A stretch of DNA of 64,000 bases from Burkholderia lata (GTDB taxonomy: Bacteria > Pseudomonadota > Gammaproteobacteria > Burkholderiales > Burkholderiaceae). The notes under the pieces were generated by a model. It was not told where the DNA came from and searched no databases. It saw only the letters and a program-made list of their open reading frames with translations. A program made the position numbers and the translations under genes. The stretch spans positions 1-64,000 of the forward strand of contig NZ_CABVQK010000019.1 of the NCBI RefSeq assembly GCF_902499335.1. Reading direction: 5' to 3'. Positions 34,993-44,122 of the stretch are shown piece by piece (position 1 is the stretch's first letter; every line of letters begins with the position of its first letter).

Positions 34993-37900
34993 TCAATGGC
35001 CGATCCGCTCCAGCGCAAGGTCGATCACACCCCGGAACGCGTCCCAGTGCAATTCGAACGCCGCGGTGCCGCCCGAACTCACGGTCGCTTCCATCTGTGC
35101 ACACGCGTCGCGCGCGACACTGTCGCCGGCCAGCGCGAAACCGCCGCGCACCGAGTGCAGTTCTATCGCGAGCGCATTCGCGTTGCCGTTCGACAGCGCC
35201 GCCTCGATCGTACCCAGCGAGCGCAGCGTGGCTTCGCGCAACGCGTGGCGAATTTCGTCGGTCACGAACGGTGACCGCTCACGCGCCGCGGATTGCGCAT
35301 GCTCCGCCCGCACGCCCCGTTGCCCCCCATGCCGCTGCAATGCCGCGTCAAGCACATCCATCGACAACGGCTTGAGCACGACCGCCGCCACCCCCACCTG
35401 TGCACAGCGGCGACGATCTTCATCGGTCGCGTGAGCGGTCATCGCAATCACCGGTACTTGCGCGCCCTGCTCGCGCAGGAAATTCGCCAATGCGAAGCCG
35501 TCGAGCTGCGGCATGTTCAGATCGGTCAGCACCACGTCGAACGGGTGCTCGAAGTATGCACGCATCGCTTCGACACCGTTCTCGACGATCGTCGCGTCGT
35601 GGCCGAGCGCATCGAGTTGATCCCGCAGCAGCGCGCGGCTGGCCGGGTGATCTTCGGCAACGAGCACGCGCAGCGGCGGCAGGTCATCGTGTTGCCGCGG
35701 CGCGTTCGGAGCGTGCGCCGCATCCGGTTCCGGTTCTGCCCCCCGCCAGCCGGCAGGCGCGGCGGGTAGCGGCAGTGTTGCCACGAACGTCGACCCCGCG
35801 CCTACCCGGCTCTCGACCGTCAGCTCGCCGTTCATCAACCGCGCAATGCGCCGGCACAGCGGCAATCCCAGCCCGGTGCCGCCGAAACGGCGATAGATCG
35901 AAGCATCGGCCTGCATGTAGACGTCGAACAGCGTCGGCAACGCCTCCTCGGGAATGCCGACGCCCGTATCGCGCACGGCGATCTCGACGTGGCCGGCGCC
36001 GATGTCGCCGCGAGCGAGCCGCGCGTCGATCGCAATGGCCCCGCGCTCCGTGAACTTGATCGCATTGCCCACGAGGTTCGACACGATCTGCCGCAGCCGT
36101 GTCGGGTCGCCGATATGGCCATCCGCCAGTTCGGCCGCGATACCGCACTCGAGCGTCAGCCCTTTCGCTTCCGCGAGCGGCCGGAAAATCGCTGCGACGT
36201 CCTGCAGCACGCGCTTCAAGTCGAACGGAATCTGCTCCAGCGCCATCTGGTTCGATTCCGCCTTCGACAGGTCGAGCACGTCGTTGATCACGCGCAGCAG
36301 CGCATCCGACGACGAGACGATCGTCTTCAGGCGGTGCCGCTCGACCGCCGGCAATTCGGCCCGCTCCATCAGTTCCAGGTTGCCGACGATCGCATTGAGC
36401 GGCGTGCGGATCTCGTGACTCATCGTCGCGAGGAACGTCGATTTCGCCTTGTTGGCGTCGTCCGCGGCTACGCGCGCTTCGCGCAGCTTGTCCTCGGTCA
36501 GCTTGCGGGCCGTGACGTCGGTCAGCGTGCAGAGCAGCACGTCGACGCCGCGGAACCTGGTGCGGACGATGTACGCCGCGAGATACGTCGTGTCGTGACC
36601 GGTGCGCTCGACCGCCAGTTCCTGCTGCATGACGAAGCGCCGCTCGTCCGCGCCGGCCCGTTGTCGCTCGCGACAGGCCCGCCAGATACGTTTGCCGAGC
36701 GGGAGCCCCGATACGCCATCTTCGTACGCGAGCGCGGCGTCGTTGCGCACCATCGTTTCGCCATCGGCCGCCGACAGCAGCAGCAGCCCGGCCGGTGCGT
36801 TGCGGATCAGCGTCCGGTTGAATGCCTCGCTTTCGATCAGGCGGATCGCGCGCCGGTTTGCCGGGCGCAGCGCGCGACGATCGAACACGACGATCGTGAA
36901 CCAGAGCAGCGCAATGCCGAACAGCGCGATGCCGAGTGTCACACTCGCGCGGACCCAGATTGCTTTCGCCACGCTGCGCCACGAGAAAGTCGTCACCATG
37001 ACGAGGCTCGAATCGGGCAGGCGGTCGCTGACGACGAACCGCGTGCCGATCCTGCGCACGATCACGTGCTCGCCGAACGGATCGCGAACGCCGGCCAGCG
37101 CATGCCCGATCATCGCCGGATCGCGCAGGTTCCCGAACACGATATTCCGGCGCGCATCGACCACGGCGATATCCTCGTCGTCCGAGTCCGGCGACATGAC
37201 GTGGCCGAGGTTGAACGTGCCGTTGAACACGATCCAGCCGAACGGCCGCCCGGCCGAGTCGTCCAGCCGCCGGGCGAACCGCACGAGCGTACGCCCGACG
37301 ATCGGATCGAAGCGGCGATCGAGCATGAACGTGGCGTCCTCCATGTCGGGCTTCTGCTTCGCCGCACCGGTGGGCATCAGCGCGGCGATCAGCGCCTTCA
37401 CGTCGATATCGGGCGGAAGCGCACGTGCACGCGCGACGAGCCCTCCGCCCTGCACTGCGAAGAACGGGGCGTCGAGCCCGATCAGATAGCCACCGAAGGG
37501 CTCGGCATCGACCGGCTTTGGCCGATATCGCGCATTCGAGCCGATTAGCCCGAGCGCGGTCCCGAGATACCGTGCATACGATTCGGCGGGATGGCCCACC
37601 CCGATCCCGGCCACCAAAAGGATCGGCTCTCCGCCGCCCTCGGTCCGCAGGGGCAGCCGGCCCTGCTGCGCCGATAATGCCCGCATCGCTTCCGGCGACG
37701 GTCGCAAGTCCCGATTCCAGGCCTGTTCCACCCGGTTCCCGAGGTTCAACAGCATCCGGTCCGCACTCTGCTGTGTCGCGTAAAACACGGCTTCGCGCTG
37801 CAGAAACGTCGAACGCGCTCGCGAGTAGTAGTCCTGCACGTCGAGCCACAGGACGAGCGCTGTGCAGACAAGCATGAACAGCGTGACCGCCGTGCCGCCG

Positions 37901-38010
37901 CCGTACAGCAAAAGCGCCTGCTGACGCCGGACCCGGTACGGATCGAACGCCTTGTGGCCGGTCACGGGCCTGGCCGCGTGCGACGCGAGTCGTTTCAGTT
38001 TTGCGGGCAT
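34993..38010 (-). CDS. Hybrid sensor histidine kinase with REC and Hpt domains
   Basis: This membrane sensor kinase of 1005 residues has a first helix near 33-55, a large periplasmic domain, a second helix near 345-370, a PAS-like region, HisKA with MSHEIRTPLNAI (phospho-His near 531), HATPase (GNAIKF, DTGVGIP, FGGTGLGLPLC), a receiver (VLVAEDHP, VVLTDLNMPQ with Asp830, VLKP) and a C-terminal Hpt (ELHSVRGGFALAGD, His952). It is a complete His-Asp-His relay ready to phosphorylate a separate regulator. The start at 38010 (MPAKLKRLASHAARP) is preferred to a long basic extension. The RcsB-like regulator gene lies 136 bp upstream. Confidence 0.93.
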   Translation of the reverse strand: MPAKLKRLASHAARPVTGHKAFDPYRVRRQQALLLYGGGTAVTLFMLVCTALVLWLDVQDYYSRARSTFLQREAVFYATQQSADRMLLNLGNRVEQAWNRDLRPSPEAMRALSAQQGRLPLRTEGGGEPILLVAGIGVGHPAESYARYLGTALGLIGSNARYRPKPVDAEPFGGYLIGLDAPFFAVQGGGLVARARALPPDIDVKALIAALMPTGAAKQKPDMEDATFMLDRRFDPIVGRTLVRFARRLDDSAGRPFGWIVFNGTFNLGHVMSPDSDDEDIAVVDARRNIVFGNLRDPAMIGHALAGVRDPFGEHVIVRRIGTRFVVSDRLPDSSLVMVTTFSWRSVAKAIWVRASVTLGIALFGIALLWFTIVVFDRRALRPANRRAIRLIESEAFNRTLIRNAPAGLLLLSAADGETMVRNDAALAYEDGVSGLPLGKRIWRACRERQRAGADERRFVMQQELAVERTGHDTTYLAAYIVRTRFRGVDVLLCTLTDVTARKLTEDKLREARVAADDANKAKSTFLATMSHEIRTPLNAIVGNLELMERAELPAVERHRLKTIVSSSDALLRVINDVLDLSKAESNQMALEQIPFDLKRVLQDVAAIFRPLAEAKGLTLECGIAAELADGHIGDPTRLRQIVSNLVGNAIKFTERGAIAIDARLARGDIGAGHVEIAVRDTGVGIPEEALPTLFDVYMQADASIYRRFGGTGLGLPLCRRIARLMNGELTVESRVGAGSTFVATLPLPAAPAGWRGAEPEPDAAHAPNAPRQHDDLPPLRVLVAEDHPASRALLRDQLDALGHDATIVENGVEAMRAYFEHPFDVVLTDLNMPQLDGFALANFLREQGAQVPVIAMTAHATDEDRRRCAQVGVAAVVLKPLSMDVLDAALQRHGGQRGVRAEHAQSAARERSPFVTDEIRHALREATLRSLGTIEAALSNGNANALAIELHSVRGGFALAGDSVARDACAQMEATVSSGGTAAFELHWDAFRGVIDLALERIGH

Positions 38011-38146
38011 GGATCCATTATCGGTGGCGGCGAACGCGGCAATCACGCGCCGGACGTGCGCATCCGGCAGACTGCCGGGCCGGATCGCCCGCCGCCGCGC
38101 GCGGCACTTTTCGATACATTCGGCGCGCCCCCGTTCAGCGCGCCGG

Positions 38147-38821
38147 CTATTCGCCAGCGGCCGGCGCGTCGGGCGCCGAAGCGTCGACCAGGTTGCCGTC
38201 GCTCGCATATCGGATCAGATCGGCATCGCGCACGATGCCGAGCTTCTTCATTGCGCTCGTCTTCTGCGAGCTGATCGTCTGCTTGCTGCGGTGAAGTTGG
38301 GCGGCAATCTCGCCGACCGTGTAGCCTGCGCCGAACAGCCGCACCACCTCGATCTCGCGCGTCGTCAGCGGACGAGCCGAATCGGATGTGCCCGCGGACT
38401 CCAGCAGTTGCTTGATATGCGGCGACAGGTAGTTGGCGCCGACGTACGCCGCGTGCACCGCGCCGACGAGATGCGAGATCGCATCCGACTTGCTCAGGAT
38501 GCAGCCGACGCCCTGCTTGCGGATCGCATGCAGCACACTGGGATTATCGATCATCGTGATCGTCACGAGCTTCAGCGCCGGATAGCGGCGCTGCAGGAAC
38601 GACAGCAGCACGAGCCCGTCGCCGAACTTGCCGCCGGGCATCACGTAGTCGACCACCAGCACGTCGCTCGGTTTCTCGTCGAGCGCTGCCACGAGATCGG
38701 TCGAATTGGACACGGCGCCGACGAACCGGATCGTGCTGCTATCGGCGAGCGCCTGCGACATCCCGATCGCGGATGACGGGTGGTCATCGGCCACCATCAC
38801 ACGCACAAAGAATTCATCCAT
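38147..38821 (-). CDS. RcsB-like LuxR/NarL-family response regulator
   Basis: The 224-residue product has a receiver domain (VMVADDHPSSAIGM, phospho-Asp58 in VVDYVMPGGKFGDGL) and a C-terminal LuxR-type HTH (LTTREIEVVRLFGAGYTVGE, RSKQTISSQKTSAMKKLGI). Both segments resemble E. coli RcsB more than ordinary NarL proteins, notably the PG-KxGDG-L loop after the Asp and TISSQKxSAMxKLG in the recognition region. It sits between two hybrid kinases on the same strand and close to an exopolysaccharide operon. The start at 38821 (MDEFFVRVMV) matches the receiver fold. Confidence 0.92.
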   Translation of the reverse strand: MDEFFVRVMVADDHPSSAIGMSQALADSSTIRFVGAVSNSTDLVAALDEKPSDVLVVDYVMPGGKFGDGLVLLSFLQRRYPALKLVTITMIDNPSVLHAIRKQGVGCILSKSDAISHLVGAVHAAYVGANYLSPHIKQLLESAGTSDSARPLTTREIEVVRLFGAGYTVGEIAAQLHRSKQTISSQKTSAMKKLGIVRDADLIRYASDGNLVDASAPDAPAAGE

Positions 38822-39276
38822 CGTCCCATTTCTCCCCGAGGCTTTTGATCGCGCATCCACCGACAGCCGCAGGATTCGGGCAACCGTTCCGGCTCCGTTC
38901 CATCCAGCCGACAGGCCGTCGATTCGACCCGTCGCATTCGACACATCGGAGAATGCAAGCGCGACTCGATTTTAAGATAAAACGTGGGCAAGACCATGAG
39001 CATTGGCCGACAGGCCGAAGCAGACTGCATGTCGCGTCGCCCTGCCGCATGCCTGGCATGGCCGCGCCGGCCGAACGCTTACGGACGTTGCCGATCGGCA
39101 TGCCCTACCGGGCCGGCGCCACGCATGAGAGCGAGACACGCGCCAACGCATGCAGCGGGTTCCCGGATCGGAACGCCGCATCGCACGTCGCCCCGCCCCG
39201 CTCCCGTGCCGTCGCAGTCACTCGCGCAGCAGCGAGCCTGCCGCACATCGACCGCTTGCCGGTATCCGGATCGTCG
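38822..39276. promoter_or_regulatory. Upstream region of the RcsB-like gene
   Basis: This 455 bp region between the response regulator and a small upstream gene has no supportable coding sequence. It contains a short A/T-richer patch at about 38965-38990 and should hold the regulator's promoter. No boxes are assigned. Confidence 0.35.
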
Positions 39277-39471
39277 TTATGGTCGGTGGACGCCCTCGCC
39301 CGATTCGCCCCGTTCCTCGACTGCCTGCTTCCATTCGCTGATCGCGCGCCGCTTCTGCATGGGCGACATGATCAGGAATTCGTTCATCCTGCCTAGAAAG
39401 TCCTTTCTGGATTTCTCGGGAAGCGTAGCGAAATCGAGCAACATTACGAAGACTTTCACCATGTAGCGCAC
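39277..39471 (-). CDS. Small unrecognised protein between regulator and kinase genes
   Basis: A 64-codon frame begins at GTG 39471, about six bases after the purine-rich GAGGGGAAG, or at ATG 39462. It encodes MVKVFVMLLDFATLPEKSRK followed by DFLGRMNEFLIMSP and an amphipathic helix MQKRRAISEWKQAVEE. The coherent hydrophobic/charged patterning suggests a true small protein, but no family is recognised. It lies in the gap between the second hybrid kinase and the RcsB-like regulator, on the same strand, so it could be a small modulator or simply a passenger. Confidence 0.45.
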   Translation of the reverse strand: MRYMVKVFVMLLDFATLPEKSRKDFLGRMNEFLIMSPMQKRRAISEWKQAVEERGESGEGVHRP

Positions 39472-39580
39472 GGTCTTCCCCTCTTCTCACCTGATTGATC
39501 TGCTCCGCCGTTGCCGAAGCGTCGCGCCGCCTTCCATTCTTCGGACAGCGTCGTCACCGCCCACGACAATCGACACGCGT

Positions 39581-42500
39581 TCATGTCGTGCCGCCGTGTG
39601 CGAAACGCGCGACGTCCTGTTCTTGTATTCCCGCTCCATGCTCCGACGCACCACGCCGTCGAGCGATGCCGGCCAACGCGCCGCGCAGATGCGCGAGCGT
39701 CACCGGCCTGGTCAGCACGCAGCCGATTCCCGCGTCCGCATACCGCCGCCTGTCGACGGGCGCGACATGCGACGTCACGACCACCACGTCGCAGCCCGCG
39801 CCGACATCGCGCACGGCGTTCGCCAGCGCGCAGACCGACATGTCCGGCAGGTCGGCATCCACCAGCAGCACCTGCCATGCACCGGTGGCCAACAGGTCGA
39901 GCGCCGCTTCGGCCGACCCCGCCGTCCGTACCTCGCAACCCAGCACGTGGAGTTGCTCCAGCAACAGCGCGCCGCCGACGGAATCGATGCTGGCAAGTGC
40001 CACACGCCATGCGTGCGGATGAACCGCTTCGACGTGCGTGCTCGCCGGCCGTTGCGCGGCAAGGCCGCCGGTGTCGGCCATCGCCTGCTCGAACGCGTCC
40101 TTCAAGCCGCCAAGTGCATAACTCGACACGCGTATCGTCCTGCCCGCCCGATACGCTTGCGGCGGGCCGTCCGGTGTGGCGAACACGACAGGGCAGTCGC
40201 CATCCAGGCTGTCTAGCTCCGCACGCGACCACGCATCCGAATCGCCGAACAGGACGATCGCCGCGGCCCGCGCACGACGGTCGGCCGGGATCCGCGCCGG
40301 GCGCTCGTACGCGTCGACGTCGAAGCCCCATGAACGCAGATGCGGCAACGCGAAGCGCTGCCATTCCGTACGTGCGACGACGATCAGCGGCGTGCGCGCG
40401 CCGCGCGCGGGATGCGCGTCGAGCGGCACGACAGCCGTCCCGAGCGGCACCGTCAACGTGAAACGGCTGCCGGTGCCCGGTACGCTCGCCACGTCGATCC
40501 GTCCGCCCATCGCGGCTGCGAGGCGATCGCACAACGCGAGCCCGAGCCCGGTGCCGCCATAGCGGCGCGTGATCGACGCGTCGACCTGCGAGAACGCCTT
40601 GAACAGCTTGTGCCGATCGGCGCCCGCGATGCCGATACCGGTGTCTTCCACCGCGATCGACAGCTCGGCGTCGCCGCATCCCGCCGACGCCACCGACACA
40701 CGCACCAGTACGTGCCCATTGGCGGTGAACTTGATCGCGTTGCTCAGCAGGTTGCCCATTACCTGCCCGAGCCTGGTCGGATCACCACGCATCCGCTGCG
40801 CGTCGCTCGCGTCGATTTCGCAGAACAGCGACAGCCCCTTCGCCTTCGCGACGGGTGCGAACGCGCCGAGCGTGCGCTCGATTACGCCGATCACGTCGAA
40901 CTCGATCGCTTCGACCGTCATCGCACCGGCTTCGATCTTCGAGAAATCGAGGATGTCGCTGACGAGGCCGAGCAGCCCCGACGCGGCGGCACGCAGTGTT
41001 TGCACGCGGCCGTGCTGTGACGCATCCAGCGCGGAGCGGTCGAGCAGTTCGAGATTGCCAAGAATCACGTTGAGCGGCGTGCGGATTTCATGCGTGATCG
41101 CCGCCAGGAACGATGACTTGGCCGCGTTCGCCGAATCGGCCGCGCGCACCGCCTCCTCGAGCTGCTGGACGAGTTGCCGCCGTGCGGTGACGTCGGCGAC
41201 CGCGACGATCAGCACGTCGATCTCCTGGTAACGCGCGCCGCACGCGCTCACCTCGAGATGCAACGGCGCCGCGCCGGCATCCGCATCGGCCAGCACGACA
41301 TCGGTCTGCAGCGTGCCGCCGGCCGAGCCGCCCGCGATGAACGCGTCGTAGCGCGCCACCGCCTGCGCGGACAGCGTGCGATAGTCGCTGCCGAGCCGCG
41401 CGAGCATCTCGGCCAGTGCGGGGCTGACGAGCATGAAATGCCCATCGGCGCGCGAGATCAGACCGAGGCCGATCGGCGCCGTCTCGATCACGCTGCGGCA
41501 CAGCGCTTCGCTGTCGAACACGCGCTGCGAACGCGCGTAGACGGACGCGAACACACGGCGATGGAAACGCACGAGCATGATCCACATGATCGCGATGGTG
41601 AGCAGCGACGCGCCGAGCAGCAGGCTCGCGCGCAACGCGACGCTCGCGACGACGTCCGCCCACGGCAATGCATACGCAAGCGTCCAGCCCGTTTCATCGA
41701 GGGTGCCGTGGAAGATCACGAAGCCGTCGCGGAACACGGCCTGCTCGGGCTTCGTGCGATCGCGCAACGGATCGAGCGCCAGCAGGCGGCCGGCGCGTGC
41801 TTCGTCGCCGGCCACGCCGGGGCTCGCGGCGACGAGGCGGTTGTCACCGGTCGTCACGAAGAAAACGCCGTCGACCGGATGCTCGGGAAGCCACGACAGC
41901 AGATGCTCGGGCGCATATTCGGTGACCAGCACCGCGAACGGCTCGCCGTCGACCTGCGCCTGCGCGGCGATCCGGATGCGTGCGGCGCCCGACACCGGAT
42001 CGGTGAACGGCGGCAACCAGCGCACGTGCGGGCGACCGGTGGTGCCGGCCACCTGCGCCGGGCCAGTGCCGAAATCGATCCGCAGTGCCTCCATCACGCG
42101 CGCACGGCCGTCCGGCGTAGCAAGCGCGCCGCCGCCGGCCCCCGAATCCGGCACGAGCCCGAGCAGGCTCGTGCGCGTGCTGTAGTGATAGCCGACGAGC
42201 GTCTGCCCGCGATTGATCGAGCTCGCCGCGCAGATGCGCGCCAGCAGCACCGACAGCGACAGGTAGCGCGCCACTTCGGTTCGGTCGGGGGGCTGCTTCG
42301 ACACGCCGAACACGACGGACGGATATGGCTTGATCGCGGCCCGCTCGCCCGCTTCATAGAACGCGTCAACCACACTGTCGGGCACCGGCCCGGTTTCCCG
42401 CCAGATCAGCTGTGCATTGGTTACGCCGTTGCGGAACGACGTCTCGCTCACCTTGATCTCGTTGAGCGTCTGCACCATGCCCGTCAGGAAATTGTGCCGC

Positions 42501-42640
42501 TCGCCGTCGAGATAGCCGTACACGATCGAACCCATCCCGAGCGCGCAGGCGATCAGGATCAGGATCGTGACGACGATCCCGCCGCCGAACACCGAGATGT
42601 TCTGATAGCGGCGGATGGATTGGAGCGGGCTGTAAGGCAT
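39581..42640 (-). CDS. Hybrid sensor histidine kinase with a degenerate C-terminal receiver
   Basis: This 1019-residue membrane kinase has a helix near 14-40, a large periplasmic domain, a second helix near 340, a PAS region, HisKA with THEIRTPLNVI (His517) and HATPase (SNAIKF, DTGIGIA, YGGTGLGLALC). An intermediate alpha/beta region (PLIVVARTEWQRFALPHLRS) is positioned like the pseudo-receiver of RcsC-type kinases. The final receiver keeps Asp928 in LLVDADLPDM but its start reads VALASIDSVGG, lacking the usual acidic pair, and the conserved Lys is Arg (LTRPVTL). The start at 42640 (MPYSPLQSIRRYQNI) is preferred. No Hpt is present. Confidence 0.9.
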   Translation of the reverse strand: MPYSPLQSIRRYQNISVFGGGIVVTILILIACALGMGSIVYGYLDGERHNFLTGMVQTLNEIKVSETSFRNGVTNAQLIWRETGPVPDSVVDAFYEAGERAAIKPYPSVVFGVSKQPPDRTEVARYLSLSVLLARICAASSINRGQTLVGYHYSTRTSLLGLVPDSGAGGGALATPDGRARVMEALRIDFGTGPAQVAGTTGRPHVRWLPPFTDPVSGAARIRIAAQAQVDGEPFAVLVTEYAPEHLLSWLPEHPVDGVFFVTTGDNRLVAASPGVAGDEARAGRLLALDPLRDRTKPEQAVFRDGFVIFHGTLDETGWTLAYALPWADVVASVALRASLLLGASLLTIAIMWIMLVRFHRRVFASVYARSQRVFDSEALCRSVIETAPIGLGLISRADGHFMLVSPALAEMLARLGSDYRTLSAQAVARYDAFIAGGSAGGTLQTDVVLADADAGAAPLHLEVSACGARYQEIDVLIVAVADVTARRQLVQQLEEAVRAADSANAAKSSFLAAITHEIRTPLNVILGNLELLDRSALDASQHGRVQTLRAAASGLLGLVSDILDFSKIEAGAMTVEAIEFDVIGVIERTLGAFAPVAKAKGLSLFCEIDASDAQRMRGDPTRLGQVMGNLLSNAIKFTANGHVLVRVSVASAGCGDAELSIAVEDTGIGIAGADRHKLFKAFSQVDASITRRYGGTGLGLALCDRLAAAMGGRIDVASVPGTGSRFTLTVPLGTAVVPLDAHPARGARTPLIVVARTEWQRFALPHLRSWGFDVDAYERPARIPADRRARAAAIVLFGDSDAWSRAELDSLDGDCPVVFATPDGPPQAYRAGRTIRVSSYALGGLKDAFEQAMADTGGLAAQRPASTHVEAVHPHAWRVALASIDSVGGALLLEQLHVLGCEVRTAGSAEAALDLLATGAWQVLLVDADLPDMSVCALANAVRDVGAGCDVVVVTSHVAPVDRRRYADAGIGCVLTRPVTLAHLRGALAGIARRRGASEHGAGIQEQDVARFAHGGTT

Positions 42641-42980
42641 GTCGCAATGCGACGATGCCGGATGCCGGCATGCGTACGTCTCCGGCTCCGGCATCGTGCA
42701 GGAAGGTGGCTCAGGACGATTGGAGTGCCACGATCATGCCAAACGACTTGCCGAAAATCAGTCCGTTATGAACGGTTTAGTACATGTCCAATATGATTTG
42801 GAGGCAGATTTGAACTTGAACGAAATTTGCGGCCCCGCCCGGTCGTTGGGGGTCAGAATGCAGGCATGATTGCCAGATCGGCGCCGGACGAAAGAAAACG
42901 GGGCGGACACCGTCTTGCCGGTGCCCGCCCCGCTTCGAAAAAGCCGACAAGCGGCCGCGCGATGCAGCCGCCTCGTTCGC
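42641..42980. other. Spacer upstream of the second hybrid kinase, containing a lipoprotein-gene terminator
   Basis: This 340 bp spacer has no supportable gene. The half next to the kinase (about 42720-42840) is less GC-rich and probably carries its promoter. The other half holds the terminator of the upstream lipoprotein gene (42891-42931). Confidence 0.5.
42891..42931 (-). terminator. Rho-independent terminator of the five-repeat lipoprotein gene
   Basis: Read on the minus strand, a stem of GGGGCGGGCACCG and CGGTGTCCGCCCC (one mismatch) is followed by GTTTTCTTTC. It begins about 50 bp after the stop at 42981. The GC-rich stem plus T-rich tail in the right orientation make this the clearest terminator in the window. 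Confidence 0.8.
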
Positions 42981-44000
42981 TCAGTTCTGCGTGAGCGGAT
43001 TCAGTGTCGTGCACAGGAAGCCCGTGCAGTTCTTCGGCGTGAAATAGAACGACGCCATCACCGGGCTCGACGTGCCAAGCGCGATATCGCTCAGATAGGC
43101 GGCCCCCTGCGCACCGAACGTGTTCGCCTGCTGGACGAAGCCCGCACCGGTCGACTGGATCGCGGCCGACTGATACGTGAAGGTCGGCGACTGCGTCTGG
43201 TCCTTCACGTAGACCCACGAGATCGCCATGCCGAACGCCATCGCACCCTTCGCGCGATAGCCTTTCGCCCCTTCGCTGTTGGCCTGCGCGATGAAGTCGC
43301 CGACAGTCGAGGTCGGCGCCAGCGCGTCGTACGTATAGGTCGCGTTCGATGCGTTGTTCTTCATGTAAATGTTCGCCTGCACCGACGCCACCGCGATCGG
43401 CCCCAGGAACCAGTAGCCCGACTGGCCCTGGCCGTTCGCCTGCGTGAGGAACGCGTTCGCATCGACCGGCAGGCCCGTCGTCTTATACGTGTAAGTGGCC
43501 GACGATCCGCCGTCCTTGCGATAGAGATCGCCGTACGTGAGCGGGCCTTCGTAGCGGTAGCCGCTCGCCCCTTGCGCGTTGGCCGCGTTGACGAAGGATG
43601 TCATGTCGGCCGGCGCCGCCTGCAGCTGGTACGTGTAGGTCTGCGCGGTGCCGTCGTTCACGAAGATCGACTGCGTACCGCCGCTGGAAGCGTTGTAGTA
43701 GTAGTCGCCCAGATAGCGGTAGCCCTTCGCGCCTTCGCTGTTGACCAGCGTCAGGAAGCTCGCCTTGTCGGCCGCAACAGGCTGCGCCTCGTAGCGCCAC
43801 GTCAGCGTGCCGCTACCCGAGCCGCCCGAGCCGCCACTGCCGCCGCTTCCCGTCCCGCCCGAACCCGTGCCGCCGGTACCGCCGCTGCCGCCGTTGTTGC
43901 TCGTGCCCGATCCGCCACCGGACGATGCGGGCGAGGAATCGTCGCCGCCGCAAGCGGTCAGCGCCAGACAGGTCAGTGCGATCAATGCAACGGCTTTCAT
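42981..44000 (-). CDS. Lipoprotein with Gly/Ser linker and five tandem repeats
   Basis: The 339-residue product has a signal peptide with lipobox LTAC (LALTAC, then GGDDSS), a roughly 45-residue Gly/Ser linker and five degenerate repeats of about 50 residues. Each repeat starts near a T-Y-T-Y or T-W-R-Y motif and contains F-x-x-x-x-N-x-x-G-A-x-G-Y-R, for example FVNAANAQGASGYRYEG and FIAQANSEGAKGYRAKG. It may extend from the outer membrane as a surface or periplasmic repeat protein. The start at 44000 has GAGGT seven bases upstream; a GTG nine bases earlier overlaps it. I do not recognise the repeat family. It is the third of three lipoprotein genes. Confidence 0.8.
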   Translation of the reverse strand: MKAVALIALTCLALTACGGDDSSPASSGGGSGTSNNGGSGGTGGTGSGGTGSGGSGGSGGSGSGTLTWRYEAQPVAADKASFLTLVNSEGAKGYRYLGDYYYNASSGGTQSIFVNDGTAQTYTYQLQAAPADMTSFVNAANAQGASGYRYEGPLTYGDLYRKDGGSSATYTYKTTGLPVDANAFLTQANGQGQSGYWFLGPIAVASVQANIYMKNNASNATYTYDALAPTSTVGDFIAQANSEGAKGYRAKGAMAFGMAISWVYVKDQTQSPTFTYQSAAIQSTGAGFVQQANTFGAQGAAYLSDIALGTSSPVMASFYFTPKNCTGFLCTTLNPLTQN

Positions 44001-44122
44001 CGGGATCACCTCAATGCAAAAAGGACGAACGAAGCCGGTACGCGCGGATCACGCCGCGCGCACGGACAGTCACGAATCACGAATCAGGCATCGGCCGGCG
44101 GCGCACCGCCGGCCCGGGAGCG

